In this document: positions 1-12,049 of the stretch, piece by piece
Layout of the letters: every line of letters begins with the position of its first letter
How positions within the stretch are numbered: the first letter of the stretch is position 1
DNA from: Gigaspora margarita
Taxonomy: Eukaryota > Glomeromycota > Glomeromycetes > Diversisporales > Gigasporaceae
DNA length: 64,000 bases
NCBI GenBank assembly: GCA_009809945.1
Contig: WTPW01000715.1
Coordinates: forward strand, 220,862 to 284,861
Direction: 5' to 3'
Made by a program: the position numbers and the translations under genes
The notes under the pieces: generated by a model
Database searches by the model: none
Seen by the model: only the letters and a program-made list of their open reading frames with translations
What the model was told of the DNA's origin: nothing

Positions 1-185
1 AAATATTGGTTAGATTGTTAGTAGAAATCAGAGGGTTTAAATAGGCAACTTCTGTAGTTGGATTGTAGGTATGGCAGCTAGTGTAGAATCTTCGGGCAGA
101 CTACTTAAATTAGGCACCAAAAGTGCACATGTGGCTAGTTGTATCCTTGTTCTCAAAAAATGTATTCTAATTGAATATATTCTAA
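1..185 (+). mobile_element. Old 3'-end copy of the GC-rich retroposon
   Basis: This stretch aligns by eye with about 30590-30720 of the intact retroposon at 29840-30830. The shared blocks are GAGGGTTTAAATAGGCAA, GGTATGGCAGCTAGTGTAG, a CTTCGGG block and GTGGCTAGTTGTA. It is diverged and cut by the window start, so its 5' part and duplications cannot be judged. It shows that the retroposon family has more than one copy here. Confidence 0.75.
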
Positions 186-228
186 TAAAGTATTAGCAAG
201 GCTGTCGAAGTTGGAAAAAAATATATAT

Positions 229-531
229 ATAGGGGATGGCTAAAGCCATGTACCCATGTGATTTTTTGAAAATTTAGTTAAAATTAGAGTTAGAGCCTGT
301 TTAGCATTAGGATCAGGGTTAGGATTAGAACAAACATATAGGTAAAATTGCCTTCCCGACATTTTTTATTAATGGTCCAAGATAGGTTTGAACTGGTGTT
401 TTTATATTCTTGCATTTTTTTTGTTTTTTGTTTTCTTTGGGCTGATCTGTGTAAACAAAATTTTGTGACTCCGATTGGTTAATTTACACAAAAATGTCAC
501 ATGGATACATGGCTTTAGACAACCCCTAAAT
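229..531. mobile_element. MITE family A, copy 1 (reverse orientation)
   Basis: Inverted termini of about 36 bp (AGGGGATGGCTAAAGCCATG at 231; its complement ends near 529) enclose about 300 bp. The interior block AAAATTGCCTTCCCGACAT is the reverse complement of one in the neighbouring copy at 634-928, so the two are the same family in opposite orientations. TATA-like sequence flanks it. Confidence 0.75.
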
Positions 532-633
532 ATAGTAATATATAAACTTAATTTTTTATTAAATAAATTAATTTTTTTTAAATAATATTATTTAATATTT
601 TTAAAATTTTTAAAAATATTTATAAAATTACTA

Positions 634-928
634 TATATAGGAGTCATATAAAGTGGAGTAGAATCACGTGACAATTGGCCAATCAAATTATCAAATTTTG
701 ATGATCTTTGGTGAAGCAAACATAAAAGAGAAGTGAAACCCTTAAAAAATACAAAAAATAGCAGTCTAAACTACCTTGGTGTTTTAATTAAAAATGTCAG
801 GAAGGCAATTTTGCTTATATATTATAACCTAAAATCTTGCTAACCCAGAATTAAAATGACCCTAACCCTAAAATTAATTCGATAAAATATATTATAAGAA
901 TCTACTCTGCTTTAGACGTCCCTATATA
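634..928. mobile_element. MITE family A, copy 2
   Basis: The termini TATATAGGAGTCATATAAAG and, in reverse complement, TATATAGGGACGTCTAAAGC define an element of about 295 bp. It holds a TCACGTGA-type box near 664-672 and a short CCCTAA tract near 858. Related pieces lie at 18836-18912, 55611-55690 and 62535-62660. Confidence 0.75.
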
Positions 929-3714
929 TAGCAATAAAAATTACTACTTTTAGAAATTAATTAATTTAAATTAATATTTTAACTTTTACTTTAAAAAAAA
1001 TAAAAAGTTAAAATTTTTTAAAAAATTATAAAAATTTCAAATTATACATAATTTTTATATTAAATAACTTTATAAAATTAAATATTTAGTTTATTTAATA
1101 AAAAATAATTTTTACTATAAAAAAATAATTTTAATAATTTTTTTAATATTACTAGCTTTATACCAGTATAATATTATACGATTTTGTATTACTTTAATTA
1201 TTTTAAAACTACTGTATAGAATTTTATAATTTTGTTTTATTTAAAAGCCTTAGATTTAATAAACTTTTTTTATAATTTTTAGCTTGATAATTTATTTATT
1301 TAGTTTATATAAATTTTTAAAAAGTGTCCACAATGCTCTGGTAGCCCCCTGTACTTTATACTTACCAAACATCACTGATCAATCCCTTAATAGACCATTA
1401 GACTGAACATGATCAGACATATATTATATTTGGTCTTATGATGATTCTAGACAAAAGCTGCCTTGATACTTACATATCGAGCAGCTTTTTATTTATATTA
1501 TAAATTTTTAAAACAAAAATTGTTTAATAACTTTTATGTATATTTTTAAATTTTAAGTATTACGTCACATTATACTACTTGCATAATGCATATGACACAT
1601 CTTTAAGCACAACTATAGTTGTTAGACAAAACCTTTTTTGCAAAATGATGAAAGATGAACCTAAGCCTTCAAATGGCAAAGCCTCTAACAAAAGACAATA
1701 AATTATTGATTATCAGATAAGATAATTTTAATGATTAGTAATCAGAAAAATAAAATAAGATTTTTAATTATAATTTTGGAACTCTTTATGCTAAATTAAA
1801 AATTAAACTCACCTAGTGATAGATAAATCTCGATTTTAAGATGCTGAAATGAAGTTACAGGGCAGCCATTTGTTACGAAACACTGAACTGGGATGATAAC
1901 ATAGTGCGAAAAGTGGCAGATATGAGGTATTGGTAGTTAAAATGGAAGAGTAGGGGAGTCAGATAAGTATAGGGTATTGCATAGGAATTATTGAGATGGT
2001 TGAGTATGAGGTATTAGTAATGAAGTTTATAAAACATGGGAGTTAGATAAGAGTAAGGTTTTGCATAGGAGATTATATGGTTGAGTTGAGTAAGGATGAG
2101 ATCATAGGAGGTGGTTATTTAAGGAAAGAGGAGTGAGAATTTGTTCTTCCTCTTTTGTTTTTGCTGCTGACCTCAACACAAGTCTAGCTTTATCATTAGT
2201 ACCTGCTCATGCACCGCTATGAGCAGATTTTGGTGGTTTAGGTTGATTAACAAAATGATCAATAGGCTGAAAAGCTATTTCAATAGTACTTCAATAGCCT
2301 GATTATATAGCTTGGATATCAAAAGAAAAGAAGCAGATATAGGACCCTGAATACTAATGTTATATATATATATAACCTTTGTCTTTAAACTTTATATAAG
2401 TGTACACTTAAATTTTATTATAAAGTGTACAAAAACATTAAAACAACAGTTTAAGTATATGATATACCTTTAAATAATAATTTTAAATTTATAATTAAGT
2501 GTACAACATAGTTTTAATTAAAAATAAATTAATGTACAACGAAGATATAATAAATTTTTAAAATTAAATTATTTTAAAAAAAGTAAAAGTTAATAAATTA
2601 TATTTATGTTTTAAAATTTCTATTAATTGAAATTAGTAATATTCAATTTTTTGCAATATTGTAATCCACAAAAGTTATATCTTTTTGTGAAGCAACAATA
2701 TTATATTACTAATTTGAAATTAGATTTCAAATCATTATTTCATTTGTATAACTTATTAAATATTAGTCAAAATCTGAGATATAAACTTTATAATCACACT
2801 TTTTGCAAAATCTTCATAACTTGTTAATGTGTTAGCACATATGTATAAAGAGGTGGAATTATAAATATTTTTAATAGCATATCAATGTGTTAGGTTTAGC
2901 AGTATTATTAATAATAGCACATAGCATGTTAAATAGCATATTAATGTACTAGATAACATATTAATGTATCATATATTAAATTCAAATAAATATAAATGAA
3001 TACATTTGACTTCAATAAAGAGAGATATATATATAGAAGTTTCTTTTGATTTTACTTAGCTAAAGAAACCTTTATCAAGTAAAATAGAAACTTATCTTCT
3101 AGAAACTATTGAATTAAATCATATATATTCTCTATACAGTACATACCAATCATTGTAATGCTTAAGCAAACAAGATTGATATTGTTCTAGAATTAATTTA
3201 GAGACAGGTATATAAAGTTTATACTAAATTATACACAATAAATAAATATTGTCACTATTATTGATTTTACTAGTTTTTATTAAATTTTGTATATTATATA
3301 TATTATGTTTATATATTATATACAACAAACTATTCTTGCACAATAAGTAACTGTATGACATTTCTTTTTTGATATTATTAATTAAGTGTACATCAAAGGT
3401 TGAGTTAAGTTGTTATTAAAAAATAAGATTTGTGTAACTGTATGATAAACATTTTAAAAAATTTAGTCTAAATGTACTACAAACGTTTTATGCATATATT
3501 CAGGGGTCCTGTAGATATAAGACCAGTTTAGTGATACTAGAGATGATTGGGGACCACGTGAGCAGTAAGGCAAAATCTGATATGTGTATTTCATAGTTGT
3601 AGAGATATGGGTCAAGTGGCAAATTTTAAAAATCTTGCATGGAATCTGCACATGATTCGCAAGATTCGAGGGATCGAGTAGATTCTGAATTTTTTATGAT
3701 TAATAAATAAATAA
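929..3714. other. AT-rich DNA without a supported gene
   Basis: About 2.8 kb without a convincing ORF. It holds one copy of a 150-bp dispersed repeat (1350-1490), GTGTAC-containing repeats near 2400-2540, and short repeats of an ATAGCATATTAATGT type at 2870-2965. The small ORF at 2627-2827 has AT-biased composition and no recognisable motif. Confidence 0.6.
1350..1490. repeat. Hairpin-ended dispersed repeat CC, copy 1
   Basis: The shared order is TACTTACCAAACATC, a block rich in TGATCA-type palindromes, GATGATT, and a 3' hairpin ending AGCAGCTTTTT. Two more copies lie at 15841-15993 and 17823-17973. The stem here is imperfect (GCTGCCTTGATAC against ATCGAGCAGC). Confidence 0.7.
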
Positions 3715-4440
3715 AGAGTATTGCTATTCATACCATGGTTTTTGCTATTTGCACCATGGATTTTGTGTAACATTAGATTATTAATCAACCTTTTCTATTT
3801 GCACTATGGTAATATATGTTGCACCAATAAAAAATCCTCTTTTTTTGCAGATTAACAATATATAAAAACAATTTTTCACAATTTTTGTGTAATCTTAGGC
3901 TTTTTAATATTGCACCAATAAAAACTCACTATTTTTTGTAGATTAACAACATGTAGAGGTGCAGAATAAGATTTTGCAAATTATGTGTAATATTGGGACT
4001 GGTTAAAATGTTCTAGTTGGCCTGCTAACCTAATTTTATAATGTGGGCCAACCCTAGCCTAATTTTATAATGCGGGCTAACCTTTACCTAATTTCTTAAG
4101 GCCTTAACATAATGCAGGCCAGAATTTTGCAATTTTGTGTAACCTTGAGCTATTTTTATATTGCACAAATAAAACTCATCTTTTTTTGTAGATTAACAAC
4201 ATATAGGGGTGCAGAATAAGAGTTTACAATTTTCATGTAACCTTAGACCATTTTAATGTTGCACTAATAAAAACTCACTTTTTTTTGTAGATTAACAACA
4301 TGTAGGGGTGCAAGATAAGATTTTTTTAAATGTTCATGTAACTATACCATGGGCAAATAGAAAAGGTTTATTAATGATCTAATATTATACAAAATCTATA
4401 GTACAATAGCAAAAACCATGGTATGAATAGCAATACCCTA
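3715..4440. mobile_element. Composite inverted-repeat element with inner tandem repeats
   Basis: Inverted termini of about 95 bp (3716-3812 and 4345-4440) share GTATTGCTATTCATACCATG. Between them lie about four tandem copies of a 95-105 bp unit containing TTGCACCAATAAAAACTCAC and GATTAACAACATGTAG, plus a block of AATGCGGGC/AATGTGGGCC repeats near 4040-4120. No ORF is present, so it is non-autonomous. The flanks are AATAAATA-rich, so a target duplication cannot be assigned. Confidence 0.85.
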
Positions 4441-4765
4441 ATAAATATATATATCATTATGGGAAAGTAATTTCTCATTAAAATAATAATTATTTCTTAT
4501 AAATTTTACAGCATTGATTACAAATAAAAATGCATATAGACTTATCAAATTTTAAATATTTGAATTTTATAATTATTAAATTCATCAATTTAGATTTGCC
4601 TTAATTTTATTAATTTTTTTAAAATATTATTGTATAAATACATATTTAAAAATTATAATGGTAACAAAGCAATCAAATCATAAGTGTTTAAAAATTTATA
4701 AGTAATCAGGTATATAATCAGATACAAATGTACTAAAATTTATAAATGATCAAATACTGTGGATA

Positions 4766-5013
4766 TATGGGATCTTTGCTAGAAAAACCACAGTTAGAGA
4801 CTATTTAGATTTTGACAATAAAATTTGAAATTGCTAGCTATCTATTAATCCAATTTGAATAAACTTTTTTTTACTTTATAAAGCTATTTAAGCATTATAA
4901 AGTAAAAAAAAGTTTATTCAAATTGGATTAATAAATAGCTAGCAATTTCAAATTTTATTGTCAAAATCTAGATAATCTCTACTTGTGGTTTTTCTAGCAA
5001 AGACCCCACATAC
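4766..5013. mobile_element. Fold-back element F, copy 1
   Basis: A near-perfect palindrome with arms of about 115 bp around a short loop near 4890. Its ends read GGGATCTTTGCTAGAAAAAC on the left and GGGGTCTTTGCTAGAAAAAC on the right (complement). The same ends (GGGGTCTTTGC) and the inner AAACTTTTTTTT motif return at 56438-56812, so this is one family. Confidence 0.85.
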
Positions 5014-5164
5014 AAAAATTTATATAACTAGGTTATAAAAAATTCATAATCGAGCTTATAATTTCTGATCAAATAGCCAATAATCATCTAAATCACATAA
5101 ATGTTTGGCTTGAATTTATTTAACCTTATCACTCATATAAAATAATTACTGAAATTGGAGAATT

Positions 5165-6435
5165 TTGCCATATGGTACACAATATTCTTGGTAGTGTATA
5201 CCAGGAACATAATTTGAAGTATGAAGTATATGATTTATAGGCAAGTTAGATAGCTTCCACAATCTTTGGCATCTGATTGGATAGTCATTCCTTGTAATTT
5301 TGTATGCTATGGGTGCTGACATTCTGTGCTTTTTAAATCAGTTTTTGTAGTAGAGATTGATGTTTAAGGGATTCAATAATATTATGGTATGTGTTTATTA
5401 GGGTTCCTCAAAGTCAAATCGAATCAAATATTAGGCATATTTGAATTTGATCGAATTGAATAAGCTCTTGATTTGAATTTGATTTGATCAAATCAAATCA
5501 AATCAAATATATTTGTAATTTTTATTAAATATTTTCGAATCGAATCGAATATTTTGTCAATTTGAATTTGATTTGATTTGAAATTTCTGTATTTGAATTT
5601 GATTTGAGATCGAATATTTGATCGAATCAAATCGAATCGAATCAAATTGCGGAACTCTAGTGTTTATAGTATTGTTTTTTTATGTGTATTTGATTTGATT
5701 GTTTATCATTGTGCTTTCTTGATTTAGTGTATTTATGTATTAATATTGTAGCTTGTTTTTACTCATTTTACTCAGGATTCTATTTGAATTATCGATTATG
5801 TGTTGAGTCTCTTAAGAATTTTTATTTTATATCAGTACTTGATTTGTAATTGTATTAATATAGGAGTTTGTTTTTATAACATTTTACTGTTAGTACTGAT
5901 TGGATAGTTGTTACTTGAGATTTTGTATTTTATGCATGCTGATATTTTGTGCTTCTAAAGTTAATATTTACGTATAGGAATTGATGTTTAAGGGATTCTA
6001 TAAGATTATGGTATGTGTTCAAGGTATACCAAGAATGGAGTATAAATATGTAGAGTATAGTTTACAGGCAAGTTAAGTGAAGTTCACAATTATAGGACTA
6101 TTTGTATAATTATTCCTTATGATTTTGTATGCCATGTGTGCTGATATTTCATATATTGAATTATTGTAGGGATCGTTTTTTAAAAAATTCTATAATATTA
6201 CCATATGTGTTCACAATATTGATTTTTTTATATGTACATTGACTTGACTATTTATCATCATGCCTTCTTGACTTATTATAGCTTGTTTTTACTTGTTTTA
6301 CTCAGAATTCTGTTTGGATGATCAATTTATGTATTGAGTTACTAAGATTTTTCTCTTTTATATTAGCACCGATTTTCAATTGTACTAACATGGAGACTTA
6401 TTATTATAATGCTTTACTATTAATACTGCAATTAT
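5165..6435. repeat. Tandem duplication of ~0.55-kb units
   Basis: Two diverged copies in direct orientation, about 5165-5880 and 5880-6435. Shared blocks include TTGATGTTTAAGGGATTC, GTATGTGTT, and a tail with GCTTGTTTTTACT and TTTTACTCAGRATTCTRTTT. The first copy is longer because a hAT-like MITE sits in it (5399-5659); the second is the empty version. ATACCAGGAA blocks resemble the repeats at 43757 and 44111. Confidence 0.7.
5399..5659. mobile_element. hAT-like MITE family I, copy 1
   Basis: Starts TAGGGTTCCTCAAA and ends TTGCGGAACTCTA, and is flanked by a perfect 8-bp duplication GTGTTTAT (5391-5398 and 5660-5667). The interior is almost wholly made of AATCAAAT / TTTGAATTTGATTTGA motifs on both strands. 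An 8-bp duplication with TAGGG-type ends is typical of hAT transposons. There is no coding capacity. Full copies lie at 40511 and 41175. Confidence 0.92.
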
Positions 6436-7208
6436 ACCAGGAACGGAGTGATATGTAATATCACGAAGTATATGGTTACTATAGCATTTTTTGTAATGTG
6501 CATCTGCAAAATCTCATAACTAATTGGACAATAGGCTAAACGTAGTAAAACGTGAAATTCTGCACTTATATATCACAGTATGCATCACATATTACTCTAT
6601 TTATCTATTGTATGAAAATTTTTTAACCAAACATCGTTTTAACAGGTTTTTGTCTCGATTAAAGTGCATGATGATCACTTATAACAAATAGCTTTTTTTT
6701 ATTATTGTCTTTCAGAATTGCACTAACTAAATATGTTTGTACGATTGAAAAAAATTCCTTAAAACCTGCTTATAAAATTTGATTGTATATTCGATATCTA
6801 TAAGCCAGAGCAGCCACCTCAAAGATCACTAATAATCGACATTATTAAGCAATAATTTATTGATTGGATGCTGCGGCAAAAAACTTCATAATTCTTATTT
6901 TGATAAAATAAGATGTATTTATGTATTTAAAATTCGAATACACTTATTGGAGGGCTTTCAAAATTAACAAATAAGTTGCATATTTCGAAATAAGGGGAAT
7001 TTTTTTAAAATAGCGTTTTTACTATGTCAAATTATAAATCAGAAAAATAAAATAAAATTCTCTAATTTTACTTTTGTAACCTATTTAGTGAATTTTGGGG
7101 GCATTATTTAAAAATTATTGTGACACATGATGTATTTTGTAGTAATTATAATAGAAACGGATGAAATTTACTTTGTAGATAGGGTAGGGTAAAGCACTTT
7201 ATGTATAC
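6436..7208. other. AT-rich DNA, nothing recognised
   Basis: About 770 bp without a supportable ORF, RNA gene or clear terminal repeats. Confidence 0.5.
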
Positions 7209-7312
7209 ATTATTTGGGCAACGGGGCAAATGATCATGTGCCGCTTTACGGCACGTGTCAGTCAATGATTTGCCCAGTCGAGCCAATTATTCAAAAATTT
7301 ACCCAATAATGT
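7209..7312. mobile_element. Small hairpin MITE
   Basis: About 100 bp with inverted ends ATTATTTGGG / ACCCAATAAT and an inner inverted repeat GGGCAAATGATCATGTGCCG against CGGCACGTG...ATTTGCCC around a CTTTA loop. The sequence would fold into one hairpin. Confidence 0.6.
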
Positions 7313-7386
7313 TTAATTCAAGTAAACATGATTATTTTGTAACAAAGAAATTTTTTTCATAATCATATGAGTTTGTCGGATAAATT

Positions 7387-7710
7387 ATTATACTGGCTAC
7401 CCCAGTAGGTCCGTAAAAATGCACCAATTAGATCTCTTCTAATAAGCGACGCCAATAAGATCTCCAGATCAGGTGTAATGCGCATTTTTTAAAAAGTGCT
7501 GATAACTTAAATTTTTGCCTATGAAACTACCTACTGCACACTAACAAAAAAATTCCTTGCAAAACTTTGGTATAGAATAAGCCTTCCTTTGGTCAACTCT
7601 AACATAAGGTTTTATGACTTAAAAATATTGCGCATATTCGTTTGTTTTTGGTTAGTATAAATCATTTGATTGGTGCATTTCTCACGGCCCTACTGGGGTA
7701 CCAGTACAAT
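7387..7710. mobile_element. MITE family Y, copy 1
   Basis: Inverted termini of about 48 bp: left TACTGGCTACCCCAGTAGG, right (complement) TACTGGTACCCCAGTAGGGC, then a shared CCGTRARAAATGCACCAAT. The interior holds CAGGTGTAATGC and CTATGAAACTACCT, which recur in the piece at the window end (63861-64000). Confidence 0.8.
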
Positions 7711-7846
7711 CACGATCTAGTATAATATGAAAAGTGAGGATGTTTGCTATGCTAATTTTTGAAGAAACCTTTTTTGGTATGGATAATAGTTTTTGTTTTT
7801 ACGATTTGGAGGGGTTATGGTAATTTTTACAACACGAGATGATGAT

Positions 7847-9355
7847 TAGAAATGGGAAAAATGCGCATTTTATAATAAAATGCGCATGAATGCGCATTAA
7901 TGCGCATGATACCGCATGATAAAAAAATTTTTTTTAATTTTTATCTTTATTTATAATATATCTAAATAAAGATACTACATATTGAAACTAAAATCAGATT
8001 TGCCTATATATATAAATTTTTACAAATTAGCTAATTGTAAATTTCATCGTTGCTTATCTTATATAATTTGACATCTGACCCGTGGCTCTGCCAAGGGAGC
8101 TTTGTATAAAACATTAGAACCTTAGTTAAAATCTGTAAATTCGCATTATACAATCTTCATAAATATGCTGAGTTAGTTTGCATTGAATTGTCTCAAGAAA
8201 ACTCTGTTACTGAACATACTATTCTATTAACTACAGTATATGGTTAAGATTTAGTTTGCATTAAAATTATGATATCATAAAATTCTGCCACAGATCACAC
8301 TCTATTTTAGTATGGTTGAGCCAGTTTTTATTAGAATTATTGTGATTTTTATTATGAGTTTTTATAAAAAATTCCATCACAAAATTTGTTCACTATACCA
8401 GTAATTGCAATATATAGTGGGTTAGTTTAAGTTAACTATAAAAAGTTTGTTACAAAGCTCATTACTCCAATAACTGATAGTAGGCAGCTTAGTTTTATTG
8501 GTGAATGCCAATTTTTAAAATAAGTGTTGCAAAGAGAAAACCTTATATTGCTATATTAGTTTTAACACATTGATCACCTTTTGAACATAACTGTAATTTT
8601 ATTGTTTGTCAACATAAAACTATGAGTCACTGAAAAAATTAGTTGATTATCAGATAATCTTGGCGGCAAAAATTCTGACCAAAAATTCTAGAAATCAATC
8701 ATCTAAATATTTGGCTAAATGTAACTTTGTTTGATATTTGCTAATATATTCACTATTTTTTTATTAATCATATGTTTATCTATAGCGGAGCATTTGTCGT
8801 GTGCTTCACTTGTTCTTGCACTTGTACTTATTCTTGAACTTGAGACCATTATGCAAAATGGTTCAAATTTATGAACTTTTTTAGCCCAAAATAGTTTGCA
8901 AATATTAGGCAATCAAACAATAAAAGTAAATTTGGAAAATTCACGTTCACAATTTTGTGTTGTTTTATACCGTTAATAAGGGCATTAAAAATTACTCAAA
9001 TTTTATAATAATTACTCGACCATGATAATCTGTTATGGGCCTTACAACTGGATTTATGGTTTGTCTATTCCCTAACCAAGAATCTGTAAATAGTCATAAT
9101 CATCTTACGTATTTCTGTTAGTTTTCCTACATTTAGGTCACATTTTTTGGATACGACCAATCAAAAATGTTAAAGCGAACAGGTCCATAATTGAAGTATA
9201 TAGATAGATTAGAATGTTAATTATACTTATTTTATATTTAATTTTTCTATATAAAATTTTGATGGGATAAAATGCGCATGATTCGAAAACATGCGCATTA
9301 ATCTCAGTCATGTACATGATTGAGGAATCATGCGCACGCATGAAACCCATCTCTA
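7847..9355. mobile_element. hAT-like element N (1.5 kb, non-autonomous)
   Basis: The left end TAGAAATGGG and the right end (complement TAGAGATGGGTTTCATGCG) form inverted termini. They are flanked by ATGATGAT (7839-7846) and ATAATGAT (9356-9363), an 8-bp duplication with one mismatch. ATGCGCAT motifs cluster just inside both ends (7859-7920 and 9272-9342), as expected for subterminal transposase-binding sites. Small ORFs inside carry no transposase motif. A related piece lies at 38300-38470. Confidence 0.8.
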
Positions 9356-9454
9356 ATAATGATACATGAATATGTAAATGATAGTGTGGGAAATATATAC
9401 ATTAATATATTGTAATTAGTCAGTAGTATGGGATAGTTTTTTTTTAGCATTGAT

Positions 9455-9866
9455 TATTTATGCATATGTGATCTGATTTTGATAATTCTATATCGAGTAA
9501 TAATATAATACTTACTTTTACCACGATATATAAAACTGGTTAAGTTCTAGCATTCTAATAAAGGAGTTACGTAATCAATTTTTGATAATTTTTGATTGTT
9601 ATTGGTCATCGATGTTTGGGAAAAAAAAGAAAGAACGATTATATCATTTTACAGATATTGAGTAATTTTTTGGTAAATACTTTAATTATATGATTGAGAA
9701 ATTTATGAAACACATATTATAAATTAGTATTGCTTACATATCTGATTTTGAAATATAATTCTATATCAAGTAATACGACATACAAAACTGTTTAAATTCT
9801 TGCATTCTAATAAGGGAGTTGCATAACTGATATTTGATAATTTTCGATTGTTATCAGTCATCAATA
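9455..9866. repeat. Direct duplication, two ~140-bp units
   Basis: Units at about 9455-9606 and 9745-9866 share TCTGATTTTGA, ATTCTATATC, CATTCTAATAA, GGAGTTRC and TTTGATAATTTTYGATTGTT. No coding potential was seen. Confidence 0.65.
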
Positions 9867-9904
9867 CCAATAAAATACTCTTAGAGAAAAAAAAAAAAGA
9901 ATGA

Positions 9905-10660
9905 ATGAATGATNAAATACTGTATAATCATAAATAACTCAGTGGGGTGTGGCTTCGAATTTGTTGCCTAAATTAACTTAAATCAGGCTGAAATTTGCAA
10001 TAATTCCCTAAGCATTATTTCGCAATTATACGGCAAATATAAAATAAAAAAATATTTAAAATAAAATAAGTTAAAATAAATAAATAATTTTTTAAACAAA
10101 TTAAAAATAAAAAATTAAAAAAATAATTTAAAAAATACAGCAAGAAAAAAAAATAAATAATATAAAAAAACAGCGAGAAAAAAAAATAAATAATAAAAAA
10201 TAAANCNAATATTTTAGTTTNTACTTGGTTGTCCTCTCATATATTTTATTTNAGNTTATGATGAAATGATACAACAAAAACTGCTGAAAAAAGAGCTTCT
10301 GAAATTATTTTTTATTCGATCCTAAAAAGCTAAAAAACTATTATTAACAAGTAAGAAGAAATAATATATTTACAAAATAATTATTACAAACCAATTATTT
10401 GATTTGATACTTTTTTATATTAATTAAAGCTATCCAATCAGTGATTTATTTCATTTAATGAGGACAAAATTTGTATTCAACCAATAAACCCAAAATTCTG
10501 ATCTGTGATCACTGCCTTATCACTAGATCACGAGAATTTTGGTTGTAAAAATTGTATATATAAAATTCTTTTTCTTAGATGAATGCATTAAACTTGTTAT
10601 TTATTTATTTTTGACCCTTTCTTTTATAAGAAGAATGTGATGTTAACTACTGAACCAAAT
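9905..10660. repeat. Large dispersed repeat W, copy 1 (empty site)
   Basis: Matches 19010-19637 plus 20579-20625 in order: AAATACTG, a GGTGTGG..TTCGAATT block, TGGYTGTCCTCTCATATAT, GTTTTTNTTCAAT-type sequence, CTGATCTGTGATCACTGC, then TTATTTATTTATTTTTG and CTTTATAAG. This copy lacks the 934-bp palindrome present in copy 2, so it records the pre-insertion state. Six isolated N bases lie between 9914 and 10255. Confidence 0.75.
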
Positions 10661-10770
10661 TTATCTGACTAATTAGCAACTTAACTTGAATAAATTTATC
10701 TGACCAATTAGCAACTCAACTTGAATAAATTTATCTGACTAATTAACACTAAACTTGAATAAATTTAACT
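10660..10770. repeat. Minisatellite, ~40-bp unit, about 3 copies
   Basis: Tandem units of the form AATTTATCTGACYAATTAGC followed by AACTYAACTTGAAT. The first unit resembles the inverted end of MITE X (21051), which suggests the array grew from that end. Confidence 0.7.
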
Positions 10771-10807
10771 TGATATCAATTCATTATAATATATTTACTA
10801 CATTAAA

Positions 10808-10902
10808 AATAGTTTATCATTTTATATGATCGTTTCATTTGCTCTCCTCTTCTTTCAAGAGTCCTGGAAAGATGTTAACCGAAAAATTAACTTGACCTTA
10901 TT
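10808..10902. mobile_element. MITE family Q, truncated copy
   Basis: Ends in GATGTTAACCGAAAAATTAA, matching the right terminus of the full Q copy (20625-20873). The preceding CGTTTCATTTGCTCTCCTC block also matches Q. The left part is missing. Confidence 0.65.
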
Positions 10903-11206
10903 CAACCAGTATTCCTAGATGTTATTTAGCATTTATTCAGTTTATCATCTATTTCTGGTTTAGCGTGATTGCGTCGCGCAGCTACTTATTGTTTATATTG
11001 TTTGCTAACTATATAAAATTGTGCAGATTTATGTAATCATTTTGATATTTACGATTGTTGCATAGCTACTTGATTAATTATTTTTTGCTGATATCAAGTA
11101 TCAATATTATTATTGCCCCTTAAATATATTATTATTGTTCTCTCATTACATAACCTTAAAATTATTACCTTATTAGGGCCCTCTCTATATTGTTTCATAA
11201 ACTGAC

Positions 11207-11551
11207 TATAGTCAAACCTCCATAAATGCAACATGTACAGACAAGCCTACAATGTGCATTTAGGGAGGTATTGCATTTAGAGAGAGCCAATTAAATTGCA
11301 GCTTTAAGGATTAGATCATCAAGCTTGTATAACTTCTACCAAAAATTGTATAACCTATCTTAAATACTAAAATTTGATTGGCTACGTGCATTTAGAGAGA
11401 TAGCATAATATAAAAAATTATTTGGAAGAATGTGCATTTACAGAATATATAACGTGTATTTAGCACTAATAATTTCTTATAGACAAGACAAAACGTGCAT
11501 TTAGAAAGGTATTGCATTTATAGAGGTTGCATTTATGAGATCTAACTGTAT
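11207..11551. mobile_element. MITE with pogo-like ends
   Basis: Ends TATAGTCAAACCTCCATAAATG and (complement) TACAGTTAGATCTCATAAATG, with TA at both borders. The inner arms repeat GTGCATTTAG and TTGCATTTA several times. The ends resemble the CAGTTGAACCTCC termini at 35733-36113. Assignment to Tc1/mariner-pogo is inference from the ends and the TA target. Confidence 0.7.
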
Positions 11552-12049
11552 TAAATTGATCGCATAATTAATCAGATCAAATTAAGTGAATCCTAACTCA
11601 GATTTAAGTGATTCATGATCTAATATCACTTGATTAATCCTACAATGAACGATATTTGTAGAATTTGGGTTTACTTTTGGTGCATCAAATTATTCTCGCT
11701 AACTCAAACCAATAGTAACACAGCATAGCGAACTTTATTGTGATTGGCTGATTTTTGTAGATCATCTTATTATACTAAAGTCTTATTAAAGTAACGATTT
11801 TTTGTTACGAGATCGAATACATATTCGCTGAGGTTGTATAAAAATTTAGAACTTATACCTTCTTCTTTACAAGACGTTAAAGTAATTTGGTAATCAGCAA
11901 GGTAATTCAGAATTTCCTGTTCCTGGTTTCACACAACTGTGTTGCGCAGCTACTTATTATTTTATGCAAGAAATTAAAAGTCTAGATTTCCACTTTATTA
12001 TTAAAAAATTTTTGTTATATTTCTTATTTTCAAGAGACTACTATGGAAA

